Source: Sarcocystis neurona | Lineage: Eukaryota; Apicomplexa; Conoidasida; Eucoccidiorida; Sarcocystidae | Reading direction: 5' to 3' | Length of the DNA: 64,000 bases | Assembly: GCA_000727475.1 (NCBI GenBank) | Contig: KL647290.1 | Span: forward strand, 5,653,886 to 5,717,885 | Shown here: positions 1 to 10,419 of the stretch, one piece after another | Numbering within the stretch: the first letter of the stretch is position 1 | How the letters are laid out: each line of letters begins with the position of its first letter | The notes under the pieces: generated by a model | Database searches by the model: none | Seen by the model: the letters and a program-made list of their open reading frames with translations, nothing else | What the model was told of the DNA's origin: nothing | Translations under genes and position numbers: made by a program

Positions 1-627
1 TCATTCCGTTGCTAAGTGTGGGTGTGTCTGTCGCTCCTGTTCCACAAACCGGACTGACTCAGACTCCACCCGTCTGCCGAACATGAACTTACAAACAAGA
101 TCATAATTTCTGTCCATTCTGCACAGTTTGTCTACCTCCTCAGCGGTTTTTCGCGTGCGTATGTCACCAACGCATGCTGTCGTTGCCTCCTTGACTGGAA
201 CGTTCGCTTTTGCCGCTGTTCGAAGCTAACACGTTCTCCTCGTTATCACTACGTATATGCCCTATACGGTAGTACAGCTCTCCTTTGTACTTCACACGTC
301 ACTTCACAGAGGGTGTCCTGCTCTTAAAAGTGTTCAGTTCCTCTCCCTCTCTTAGTTTTGCTCCGCAAATGAGAACTGCAGGTTTATTATTCGCCCTGGC
401 CGACGGCAGCAGCTTTACTTCTCTCACAGTGGCAGTCGAGCTAAATAGACAGCAAATGGGCATCTTTATAGAAGAGGAGTTGTCGTCTTTTCGTTTGTAC
501 GGCCGCTAGCATCGCCTCCGCTCCTGTCGAAAGTGGTTACAAATAGATGTTTTAATTTATGTTACATGGCAGCTCTTTCATTCCTTCTGGAGACACAACT
601 TTCTAATTGTTTTCCAGAAGTTTCTTG
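1..627. other. No gene supported
   Basis: Repeat-poor sequence downstream of the minus-strand gene that ends at 628. Short open frames occur on the plus strand but none has convincing splice signals or protein-like composition. It probably holds the 3' untranslated region and spacer of the neighbouring gene. Confidence 0.4.
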
Positions 628-3600
628 TTATCGTCCGCATGTCAAGAGGGAGGACTGTCTTCCTGCTCCTTGCAGGAATCTGGTCGCTTTTTCACAGACT
701 TCCAGTTTGAGTGTAGGGTCTACGGTATACGGCCCTGAATCCTCTCCCCACCGCAGCAAATAAGACTTTCCACTGCTGTTGTGTTTTTCTTTGAGAACCG
801 ACGTTGCAAAGTTGCCGGCTGGTTCCTCCGCGCTTGCGAGTGGGGTTACATTTTTCCGTCTGCATTTTGTTCGACTCACATCTGTCCCACCAGTCGGACC
901 CGGTGCCGTGTAAACGACTGACTCCGGTTCCTCATCCCAAAACAGCATTTGATAGTCTTTCCTGCGTACATGCTTTTCTTCACGGGTTGTGGGCATAGAG
1001 CCGGCGTCTCGCTTTCTTGTGTGCTTCTGTGCTGCAAGTTTCGGACCACTGCGTTTTGTTCTCCATGCTTTCACTTCACTGGTGGAGTTCTGTTCTGCCC
1101 TGCTCACCCGCCTCAGCGAACGGGAGAACATATTCGCACAAGAGGTGCGCGGGGACCCAGGAGCAGGAGGAAAAGATGCCTGGGAAACAGGGGAAGGAAG
1201 GGGAAAACATTGGGTGAGAGAAGACGAAGTGGCCGGCAAAGGGAGATGACGATTTGAGTCCGTTCTTTGTCTCTTCGTGAGCGACGTTGGGACTGAAAAC
1301 AGAAAGCCGAAAACGCGTGAAATGATGTTCTTGACAGTGCACCTATATTGAAGCTTTGACCTCTTTTTAGATGGAACACCAGCTCACTCTTGTTTTCAAG
1401 GCAAACTTTGTTTAAAAAATGGTGGTCTCAAGGGTAAAGAGGACGTCCCACTTACGTGAAGGCACAGGTTGATTGTTTGTCGCGCCGTCGTCTTGTGTAT
1501 TTGCCCCGGTTTCTCCAGAATTAGCAGAGCGCTTTTCACAGACTGTGGCAATTCCTTTTTGTGGTAGCCTCGTCGAACATTGAAAGGTGACACGAATGGG
1601 CGGACTTCGGAAAGTCTGCCGATCCCCGACACTGTACTGCTCGCTAAATTCCCTGGTCTCCTTACGGCCATTGCCGCCACTCGAGTTGTTCCTGGTTGAC
1701 GTGACTGGAGTAGTACGGCTGGTACTGCGCTGCTCCCTGCTGTCATTGACACTATTTCTTCCGTTATCAAGTGTGCCCGTCTGCGTTTGAGTGGCGCCAG
1801 TGGCAGCACTTTTGGAACAATTTTTAGACTGATTTGGAGCCGCACATCCGGGTCTACTCGATTCATTCTCCATGACTACTGACCGTGTGTCGCGATCAGT
1901 TCCGTTGTCACCAAACGCGTCTTCACCCCCAAGAAAATTGTCAGTTTCAACGCCAAGACCACGTAAATGGTCTCCACGTCCCTGCACCTCAAACGAACAA
2001 CTATATCTGTCTGCGATGCTAGCACTGGCAGAAGGACCGTGAGACACTGGCTTCGGCTGAACTTCATTTTTATACGGAGGTAGGGTAGAAGCTGAGAACT
2101 TAACACGCACAGAAACGGACTGCGGATCGGGTCGGCAATTGAGTGTTCTTGCGAAGGTTTCTGTATCAGGCATATTGTTGTCCCCTGTGGGGTCGTTCTT
2201 CCCGCCTGTATTGTCGTGTAAATGTGTCTCCGACGCATCGCAGAACACGCCGCAAGACGCGGGTTGTCCTGCTCTTTTTGGTTTCCCTCCCTTCACTTCT
2301 CTCCCAAGTCGTATTTGCGTAGTCTTCTGTCGAAAAAAGTAGTAGGGTGACGCCAGAGGAATACGTATGAAGCCATTTTGGATGCACTCGTGTGTCTGTG
2401 CGACATCGGTTTGTCCCAGCATCTGGTCTGTAGTAGGGGGTCGTCCACCTCCGTCCTTTTGCAGTTGAAGGGCCAACAGCGCTTTTCTCTGCCGCGGCTC
2501 GCCGGAGTTTCCAGAAAAACCTCTCAAAGAGCAAATTACTAGTTTCTCATAACTTACCAAAGCGCGTCTTTCAAGCGAATTGCCGCCTGTAGTGTGCGGA
2601 GCTCCGAATCCTTTATCACGTCAGATCCGCGTGCTAATGCAACTGTGCAATGGTAGCTTTACCAAAGTGGAAATCTGACAGCTGGACAGACGCCTTCTCC
2701 GGGGCGGAAAAAATTTTCCAGAATACCCTACAACGCCTTTGTGCGGGCGATGAGTGAAGAGGTTGCTTTCCAGGAGTAATCTTAGTTCAACGGTGGTGAC
2801 TGGGCTCAGCAATCGGTTGTTTTAAAGGCTGATAGGGCACATGTAAGTGGATACGTTTCCACCTTCCTCCCACTGGAGTCACAGGCACATACAGTCGTGA
2901 ATGTCTGCATGGAATTTTGCGCTGCTTGTTGATATATAACCCTATTGAGTTCCCCCTCTGAATCTGTACTGCGACGGTGCAAACTCCTAGAGTTTGCACA
3001 CTCCTGCTACTTGAGCAATACACCTGTTTCTCTAGCCAAAGAGCAAAGGATCCTTGTGGGTACTTTCCGTTTACGGTGATGCAAAGTCAAAGTGGAATTG
3101 CGAAACGTGACTGCCTGCATACGTAAGGCGATGCAGCGCGTGTGCTACCGGATCGATCCACAGGAGATGTTGACATATCCCAGATTCGCAGCAGAGCTCT
3201 CGGAATACCCGAGACGTGACCAGAATGCTGCAAAAATTTGGGAAATTTCCTCTTGAAGTCTGTCTTTGCAAAGATGGCAACACCAACCGTTACTGCGTTT
3301 CAATGAAGTGTCATTTATCCGAATTCCTGCACGATGGTTCAATTCAAAGCCAGTTCACACATGCAGCAGACCCCAGTGAGTTCACATCGGAAATGAACTA
3401 CATATACGGTAGCGGCCTAACTTCATATGCAATCGGCAGACAACTTTAGACGTAGATGCATGTGCCTTCAACTGGAAAAGGTGTCCCTTGAAACCAGCTT
3501 GATAACTGCCGATGGCTTTCTCAGAACGAGTGAGATGCGCATACGTGACAGGCCAACAATCGCGGCAACGTCATCTTCATTTACCGTCGAATCCCGTGTA

Positions 3601-5156
3601 AATTGCGACTTGCTCGACAAATGCACACAAGCTGCAGGACACGCTGTGCCAGCGGCTGTGAAAGTACGAGACGAGGCAATAGTTCGCCTGTCAGTCACAT
3701 AAAAATTCGTGAAAGAATGGCTCGCGGGCTGCTTGGTCGCATTTACCGGGCATTCAACAGGAGACGGGACTAAACAGAGGAATGCGCAGCCGCATGGCCG
3801 TTGTCGTTTACCAGCGAGTGAGTCGCCGCCTCGACGCAAATTTCAATGCGGTTAACCACGACAAAGCAGAACGAGGTTACTTCGCTTACCTGATGCGAGC
3901 ACAATTTCCGCGCCTTGCTTGCGCGAACGGTGCTGGCTCCGGACCGTCGCAGCAGCCTAATGTAGCAAGATGTTGCGGTATGCGTTGTGGGAAGAACGTG
4001 GTTATTCCAGCATTATGGTAACAATGGACGAAGAAACCAAAAACAGTCGCACACGATATGAAAGTGGGACCACCTCTGCGTTGAAAGAAAGGGTCGCATC
4101 GAGTCACCAGCTTGACTTCTCCTACTGCCGACGTACTCTCCCCCTCAGCTTTGCAAATATTTCGGCGTTTATGTACGGCTTCACGAACTGTGGTGGGTCC
4201 ATCCGGCTTTCAGCCTTATTTTCGGTGCATTCTCTGCAGTTTTCTATTACATTATAGAACTGATATTTGTGCCCTGCCCTTGACTTAGACGAGCTGTTTG
4301 ATTTTCAAATGGGTTCAGGAAATTACTTTCCAGGCCTGTGTACTTGCCCTGTGTAACGAGCGACGAAGGGAGGACGCGACATCCCGAGTTAGCTAATATT
4401 ACTGAGTTTTTAAAGACGTGTGGCTTTTGCATCACTTGTGGTTTCTTGTGCGTACACGACTTTTTCAAGAATGATTCCCAGTAGCACCTGGGTATCCAAG
4501 ACGCACGGCAACCTTCTAGTCGACACCAAGCTTTTACCTTGGCTTTTGAAAATACCACAAAAATATCCGTTGCCTTGGCTCTCGCCTCCTCTGCCTTCCT
4601 CGGTTGTTCATTCACACTCTGCTCCAGTCTGGACGCAGGGCTTTCTGGACTTCGTCGTAGTGCAGCCCCCGTTTCATTATTTGTGGCGTGCGTGCTGGAC
4701 TCGATGTCGTTTCTAACGTCCTGCCTCTCCTTCGCTCCTGCAGTTCCCTCTACTACTCGGCCTTCGTCTTTTACGTGCCCTTCTGCGATTTGTAAGTATA
4801 TTTCGTTTTGCGCCCCTTCCTTCCCTCCTTCTGGGTGGACAATTAGACGTTTGCGTCGTTTGGCAAGAAAAATTTCAGCCGAAGAAGGCGGCTTCCACCA
4901 CACTTCACTGTCACCAGCCGCCGATGCCTTGTGGTAGTGCAGCATACAAGACTCCAACATATCTCGGGTATCAGAGTCCAGACACTGAAAACAAAAAGGA
5001 TATACATGAAAGAACTCGTCAGGAAGAACGTCTTGTCTAACGGTGCGGCGCAAGCCGGTGAACACTTGGAACGCGGTAACTGCCTCATGCGAGTAAAGGG
5101 GGGAACGGCTGGCTCCAAAGGGCAACGTGCGCTACTTCCTCAATCAGTGATGACAT
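628..5156 (-). CDS. Multi-exon gene, unknown function (acidic/polar C-terminal half)
   Basis: By-eye exons on the minus strand: 5156-5136 (ATG, MSSLIEE), 5083-4538, 3687-3585, 3259-3149, 3003-2893, 2780 to about 2737, 2642-2558, about 2510-1456 and 1292-628 (stop TAA). Codon phase agrees at 5136/5083, 4538/3687, 3149/3003, 2893/2780 and 1456/1292. It does not yet agree at 3585/3259, near 2737/2642 or at 2558/next, so an exon is missing or misplaced there. Donors such as GTAAGT at 2557 and 1455 and the acceptor CTTTCTGTTTTCAG before 1292 are strong. The N-terminal part looks globular and includes ANYCLVSYFHSRW. One exon reads ELRTLQAAIRLKDAL, likely helical. The exon ending at 1456 and the last exon are Ser/Thr/Asn/Gly-rich and probably disordered. 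I do not recognise the family. The introns I could close are about 50-170 nt, apart from one of about 850 nt after 4538. Confidence 0.6.
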
Positions 5157-5238
5157 TTGGGGACAAGGACGTGCCCTTTTGTGGTTGACTGTGTCAACGG
5201 AGAACTGCACAGTGTTTTAAGAACACAGAAGGAGTGAA

Positions 5239-5844
5239 CTAAATCACTGGAAGCGGCACACAGAGGCAGCTGTTAAAAGTGCTCGTCTGCCAAAAACAAA
5301 CCACAGTTCCGAACGTCGCAAAATATGCAGCTACAATGCCCAGTATCTGTGCCCCACAACACAAATGGTACACTGCACGACGAAGCAAACCACAAATCAC
5401 GGTAAAATAGACAGCGGCACGTGTCCTGCAAAAGTGAACAACAGCAAGAGTAGAAATGAGAAGAGGGCACGTCTCAAAGTACAATAAGCTGCATTTCACG
5501 TACGAGGTATGTGTGTTCACACACAGGTGAGTGTGTTCACACGAGTGATACAGTAAATCATGTAATTGACGAGAAGGGCGACTTCACTCGATTCCCTGTT
5601 TGATGCGAAAACACGTACTGCCCTCACGTCCACATTGAATGACTGACTGGTAAGTGGCAGCAACCGGCTGCAAGCTAAGTACAAAGCCTTCACGTGGTCT
5701 AAAGAAGACGTGACTGCAATTAATTCTACGTTGAAACCGAAACCTCTGCTGTACTCATTATACGGGTGGGTTGACAGTGAAAGGATGGATGAGCCGCGGC
5801 ATGCCTCTTACAACCGTGATGATTCCACGAAAAGGCGGCAGAAC
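5239..5844 (-). CDS. Small membrane-protein 3' end (candidate)
   Basis: A 33-nt exon 5844-5812 (acceptor after TTACAACAG, donor GTAAGA) joins an exon 5425-5239 (acceptor TTCACTTTTGCAG) in matching phase. The resulting frame ends at 5239 and has two hydrophobic stretches, around AAVYFTVICGLL and ILGIVAAYFATFGTVVCFW, that could span a membrane. A second frame of the same exon, ending at 5273 and Cys-rich, is also open, so the frame is not certain. The 5' exons were not found. The stop lies about 80 nt upstream of the start proposed for the next minus gene, so the two would be closely spaced and co-oriented. No family recognised. Confidence 0.35.
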
Positions 5845-6044
5845 CTGTTGTAAGCGAAGGTAAACGTAGATGCACGTTCCCCCCACGACACACGTTGCAA
5901 CAGTGTGCCACTCGTGAAGTTGAAGAGAAGTGTTGTGACTGACATGATCAAGCTGCGATGAAGCGTTAGTCTGTGCGGTTTCAGTGTTCTACTAGCGTGT
6001 ATAAGAATTTTCTAGAAGACTGTTCGCATCTCTCCTTGCCATCC

Positions 6045-6729
6045 CTACAACATCACTAGCAGAATCCCGACCTCCATACAAGTCTTCGTAGGCACCTCGA
6101 CGTCCGAATCAGCATCAGGATCATAAAGCGCGGCATCAGGGTTCTGCAGAACAGAAGAGAAAAGAGAGAAACCGTGGGCACCGCAACAGAAAACTTTCTG
6201 CGTCTGTGTTCTGCGCAAGTCACAGGTGTAGGTCCACGTGTAACTCGCACCTCCCGGCACTCAGAAAGTTGAAGAAGAACAGACTGAGACTGTCGCTGGG
6301 TAATCCCTCTCTCTACTGAGGACAAGGGCATATGCAGACACTTGTGTACACGTTTTGTTGATTTACTATTGGAGGCAAAATGATGACAGGGAACGCCTTG
6401 TCAGCTCATCCTGCTTTCGCGCCACCTCTTCCCTTCTCTTTTTACTAGGGTAACGGGGCAAGAATTGTGCGGCAGAACTCGAGATGTTGTCAACGTCCTC
6501 TCCGAACACGGCATAACTATCTTTTTCCGGCACATACCATACTACATCGTGATGCACACAACTTGTACGGTAGAGCATTTAAGCACCGAATAGCACTTCT
6601 TCTAAACTTTTGTTTCGCACTGATATCTGCCTTTGCCCGTTTGCAGCGTTTTAAGTGGCGTTCACTTACCATGAGAAATCGAGTCAGACAGCAGTATGGT
6701 GAAAAAGTTGTCTGCATAAGCCTCGGAGC
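6045..6729 (-). CDS. Four-exon 3' end of a gene, unknown function
   Basis: Exons 6729-6670, 6520-6446, 6315-6251 and 6143-6045 on the minus strand join with correct codon phase at all three junctions (phases 1, 1, 0). Acceptors are good (CTTCTGCAAG, GTCCTCAG, CTTCTGTTCTGCAG). Donors are GTAAGT, GTAAAA and GTGCGA. The peptide starts around SEAYADNFFTILL, continues through YAVFGEDVDNISSS, and ends with an acidic segment DAALYDPDADSDVEV before the TAG stop. The last 12 residues are hydrophobic. The exon at 6520 could instead read through its donor into a Lys/Arg/Glu-rich tail ending at 6366, which would be a different C-terminus. The 5' part lies above 6729 and was not resolved. The family was not recognised despite the protein-like sequence. 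Confidence 0.6.
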
Positions 6730-7061
6730 CTTGCAGAAGAACACCTCCCCCGACGTATTTGAACACTTCGAATTAGCGCGACACTCAGCTTGCCAGTACT
6801 GCGGCACCCACGAAAAGTCCCCTCCCCAATGGAAGTATTTACTTTCAATCATAGTGGAAGGAGGAAGGAGCGGAAACGTCAACAAAGATGCAGTGCTGGA
6901 GGTCTGTACTACTTTCCTTCGACTACAGGGACGCGCGAACGATTGCCCGTCTGCGTAGCTCGAGAAACATTGTTGCACACGAGTTTAAAAGGGGACTACT
7001 GCACATTACATTCGTGAGAATGTAGTGCCGTGTACGCGCTGATAGACGTATATGCGTGTAT

Positions 7062-7087
7062 CACTGCACACTAATGTGTGTGCAGTG
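7062..7087. other. Perfect 10-bp inverted repeat (hairpin)
   Basis: CACTGCACAC at 7062-7071 is followed by a 6-base spacer and its exact complement at 7078-7087. It lies in a gene-free stretch upstream of the minus gene at 6.0-6.7 kb. It may be a short RNA hairpin or a regulatory palindrome; nothing further is visible. Confidence 0.5.
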
Positions 7088-7099
7088 CAGGGCTTCCGA

Positions 7100-8225
7100 T
7101 GATGCGCTGGTGTTCATGCAGAACTGGAAAAGTTTCTCCATTTGTGCAGAGAAGTTCAGACATTTAACTGCAACCGCTTCCTTTGAAATCCTGCCACGTT
7201 AAGTGCAGTGAAGTCCGCAGTTTGGAACTGCTGCGAAGGAGCAGTTGACAAGTACGATCGCGCGATTTCTGCGCTTACTCCGCGTAGCCGCATTACGCCT
7301 ACCCGTATGTGCGTTTCACACCCGCTGTCTGTGTATCCTCCATATTTGTCTACACATACCTGCACATGCGTACAAATTTTGTATACTTCATTAAGAGTGC
7401 TTCGGAGTGTCTAGTATTGGCGTAACTCTCTTTGCAGGGGTGATAAGAAGGACAGGATAGAGAATGACGCCCGAAGTGGATTGTAATGTTTCAGCCCTTG
7501 CTGATCCAATTTGGCGGTTCGAGTAGCTGACGTTCTAGAACCGTTTCAAGAAGCGGCTAAGTTGGACGACAGTTCACGACGTACCTTGAGCCTTCCACAC
7601 ATTTGCCTGAAGAATTGCCCGGCGTACTACGGGGGTTCTTTTACCTGCCGAAATGGCCACAATTACGCATCTATCCTGCAGATACTCTCTTTTCTCGGCC
7701 CCTCAATCCAGGCTGCGTTAGCGCCTCAGCGTACTGACACACGACAAAAAGACTGAGCAGGGGCTCGCCCGCTTTTCAGTTGGGCACGAGCAGCTTGCTG
7801 TTCAGGAAGTACCTTTTACAAGTTTGCTGAGCCTCTGAGACCACCACTGCTTCACCTACGCACGACTGTGTCTGTAAGTGTGAACAAAGGAAGCTGGGAT
7901 GGGAAGCGTAAAGCCGGTAAAAATGCGGAATACATTTGGGATCTCCAACTGTCTTCGTCAGAGATAATCCGAGAAATGCAGGCAAGCAACTGGTTAACAA
8001 CCACGCACACACCAGAGACACTGGCGTATCATTTAGGAATGAACACCCAAACGTACGAGTTTATTACCTTTTCCAAGTACGCACCGACTTAGGTGTTTTA
8101 CATGTGTAAACCGCTGGAACGTGGGTTATCCGTAGAGCCACGATACTTGAGAAAGGACCTACGCTTGGGAAAACAGCTAATTCGTGCTGTTGCAAATTGA
8201 GTTGCGTTGGACAAGCTCTAGCCGC
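7100..8225. other. Gene-poor stretch with one weak plus exon candidate
   Basis: Mostly without convincing coding signals. The best candidate is on the plus strand at about 7529-7580, reading ADVLEPFQEAAKLDDSSR, with a weak acceptor before it and a GT after it. It may be an isolated exon or chance. Nothing else is supported here. Confidence 0.25.
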
Positions 8226-9270
8226 TTAGTAGCTAGGGCGTCCGTTGAATCGCTTAGATGTCAGTTGGACACGGTGAAGAGCGTGTTGCACTTCTTGTGA
8301 CACTGTAAGCGAAGAGTGCCCACTACTTGCAACATGTGCGGCTGCGGACATGCGAAGTAGCTGTAACATCCCGTGAGGCCACTTTCGTACGCACAAAGTG
8401 GTGAACAGGCGACGGGAAGAGCTATGTTTGTTCGGCAACAAATTTAGGCGGAACCCGGCCACAGTGCGTTCAGCAGTCACGAATCGTGACCAGATGCCTG
8501 GCTCAGTCTGTACGGTAGCTCAATAGTGGACATGTTTGGATGAAATGAACCTTTACTGCCGTGGAAGGAGCCCGGTTTCCAAGCTCTTGTATCGCGTCGT
8601 GTTCGAACCTGCCTATCCTGTGGCAACGCTAAAATGGGTCCTCCAACTTCTGCTCGAGGGCGTAGCACCCTCGAATTCTTTCGGCGCCAGAGTATACTTT
8701 CTCAGATAATCTGAGTTTGGGGCAAAACTGTAGTGACAATGAATTTCTTTCCCTACTGTAGTCGCACCCGTATACGGGTTGTCAGCTGCCGGCGTGAACG
8801 TGCCTAAACTACGTTGTTGGACACTCGTATCCCAGAGATAAGTGTGACTGTTGTCGTCCTGCTCTTGTCAAGCGTACCCAAGAAATGTTTGTATATAACC
8901 CCAATGCAGTCTTCTCTTCTTTCGTCGAATAACATTTCAGCCATCCGCCCTAACGTGACGCTTCCTCCTACCTTTTCCCAGCTACAAGCACATGAATTCT
9001 AATCTTTCTGACTAGGGCTTGACTCTCGTTGACAATTTTCAAATAGGCGGAGCGCTCCTTTTGCACTCTGTTTGCTCCTGTGCGCATCCTAGTTCATGGC
9101 ATTTGTATCTACGCCTGGCTTTTCTTTCTTGCGTATAGACGTCCAGCCCCCATTGCGAACTTGTTGCGAGTTTTCCCCAGTGTAATTCTTCATCCAGGCC
9201 GTAGCCTGTCCGGAGCCTTTCTTTCAATCCGACACAAAAAGAAACACTTTTGTCTAGAGATGCCCATCCG
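8226..9270 (-). CDS. Multi-exon gene fragment, unknown function
   Basis: Three exon candidates on the minus strand. The terminal exon 8360-8226 has the acceptor GGATGTTACAG, reads on to QEVQHALHRVQLTSKRFNG, and ends at TAA. A middle exon 8669-8557 reads RPRAEVGGPILALPQDRQ and is followed by a GTAAAG donor. An upstream exon 9270-9141 reads LKERLRTGYGLDEELHWGKL. The terminal exon has a clear acceptor and stop; the linkage between the three is inferred from order and spacing only and phases were not proved. No domain recognised. Confidence 0.4.
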
Positions 9271-9279
9271 CTACGTAGG

Positions 9280-10090
9280 CCAGAAATACATGTTTCCAAC
9301 AAGGGACATTTCCATCCTTCGCCTGAGTGTGCGACGGGCATTATCTTATTGGCCACCCTGCTTTGTCCTGCGTGTCACGCGTTTTGACTCGTCTATTGTA
9401 CTTGTTCTCTTTTGTCCGAGTCAAGTGGACCAATGATAGTCTCCCAAACTTCAATGCGTGGCTATCGTGTGACGTACATCATCTTACAAAATACATCTCT
9501 ACAGAATACTTCAGAACTTTTTAGACAACTGCCGAAGAGAATGTGCACGGAATTTTTGGAAGTTCACCGCGTGGCTATCATATGACAAACATTTCGGCAA
9601 AGTTTTCCTGTCGTCCGCGCTGCAAACGCGTGTAGGTTCCCCTCTACAGTTCACAGGAGGCGTGTAGGGAAACCGAGAAATACTCCGTGTTCATGTACTT
9701 TCCACAGGAGGCGACTGCGACACCTTACAAGCGCACGCGTATAAGGTATATAAGTAGCCCTACCCTTGTAGGATCGCATTCACTCCCCGCCTTTTCTGCC
9801 ATTGATGGCGGCCACTTACTCACTCCCGCAGGAAAAGCGGTTGTCAGAATGTCTTTCTCAGACAAGTGGCATTTGTAAACTTCCCCCGCAAGTATGCGGC
9901 ATTCACCGTTGGTGTGCAGGGCGCAGCATGAGAGATTACAAAAGTGTATTCCACGATGGCATCAGCTCTGCTGAGGCACGGCGTCTTCTCCCCTCTTACC
10001 GACGTGCACACCCATACACAATACGTTTTACGCCACACACCCTTTGCTAATCTACTTATTCGGACCCGCAACAGACAGGTTTCGCATTTG
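9280..10090. other. No gene supported
   Basis: Repeat-poor spacer. Short frames are open on both strands but none has both a convincing acceptor and donor. It separates a minus-strand gene from the plus-strand exons beginning at 10.1 kb, so it may hold divergent promoters. Confidence 0.3.
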
Positions 10091-10097
10091 TGTACAG

Positions 10098-10284
10098 GCA
10101 CGAATACTCATACACTGATCAAGAAGGAGCGTCAAGAAGTGCGCCTAGCCGCAACAACTTCGCCACCAAAGCTGCAGATTACAATGTCTCTACGGGCACT
10201 ACAGCTTCTGCTGCTGTTCTGAATCTTCAAATTAGAATAGCGCCTCCTCTCGTCTTCGCTGGCACACCACAAGTGCCGGCTTGA
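10098..10284 (+). CDS. Terminal exon of an unknown plus-strand gene
   Basis: The acceptor CGCATTTGTGTACAG is directly followed by an open frame of 62 codons, starting HEYSYTDQEGASRSAPSRNN and ending APPLVFAGTPQVPA with a TGA stop at 10284. The composition (Ser, Thr, Ala, Asn) is typical of a disordered tail. No upstream exon was located. It may be the last exon of a short gene ending here, 135 nt before the start of the next plus ORF, or an exon of that gene with an unseen donor. Confidence 0.45.
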
Positions 10285-10419
10285 AATACTCCAATGGCAA
10301 CAGCTTTTTCGTATGTCCTTTGGTGACTCTATGTGGGCATCTCTCTTTATGGTACTGTGCGGTAGCAACTTCAGCGGTAGAACACTTGTGTAAGATATTC
10401 GTTTCTTCCTGCAGACAAT

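Noticed and set aside
1396..1866. Minus frame overlapping the long exon of the first gene
   Set aside because: Shadow of the 1456-2510 exon in another frame; it lacks splice support.
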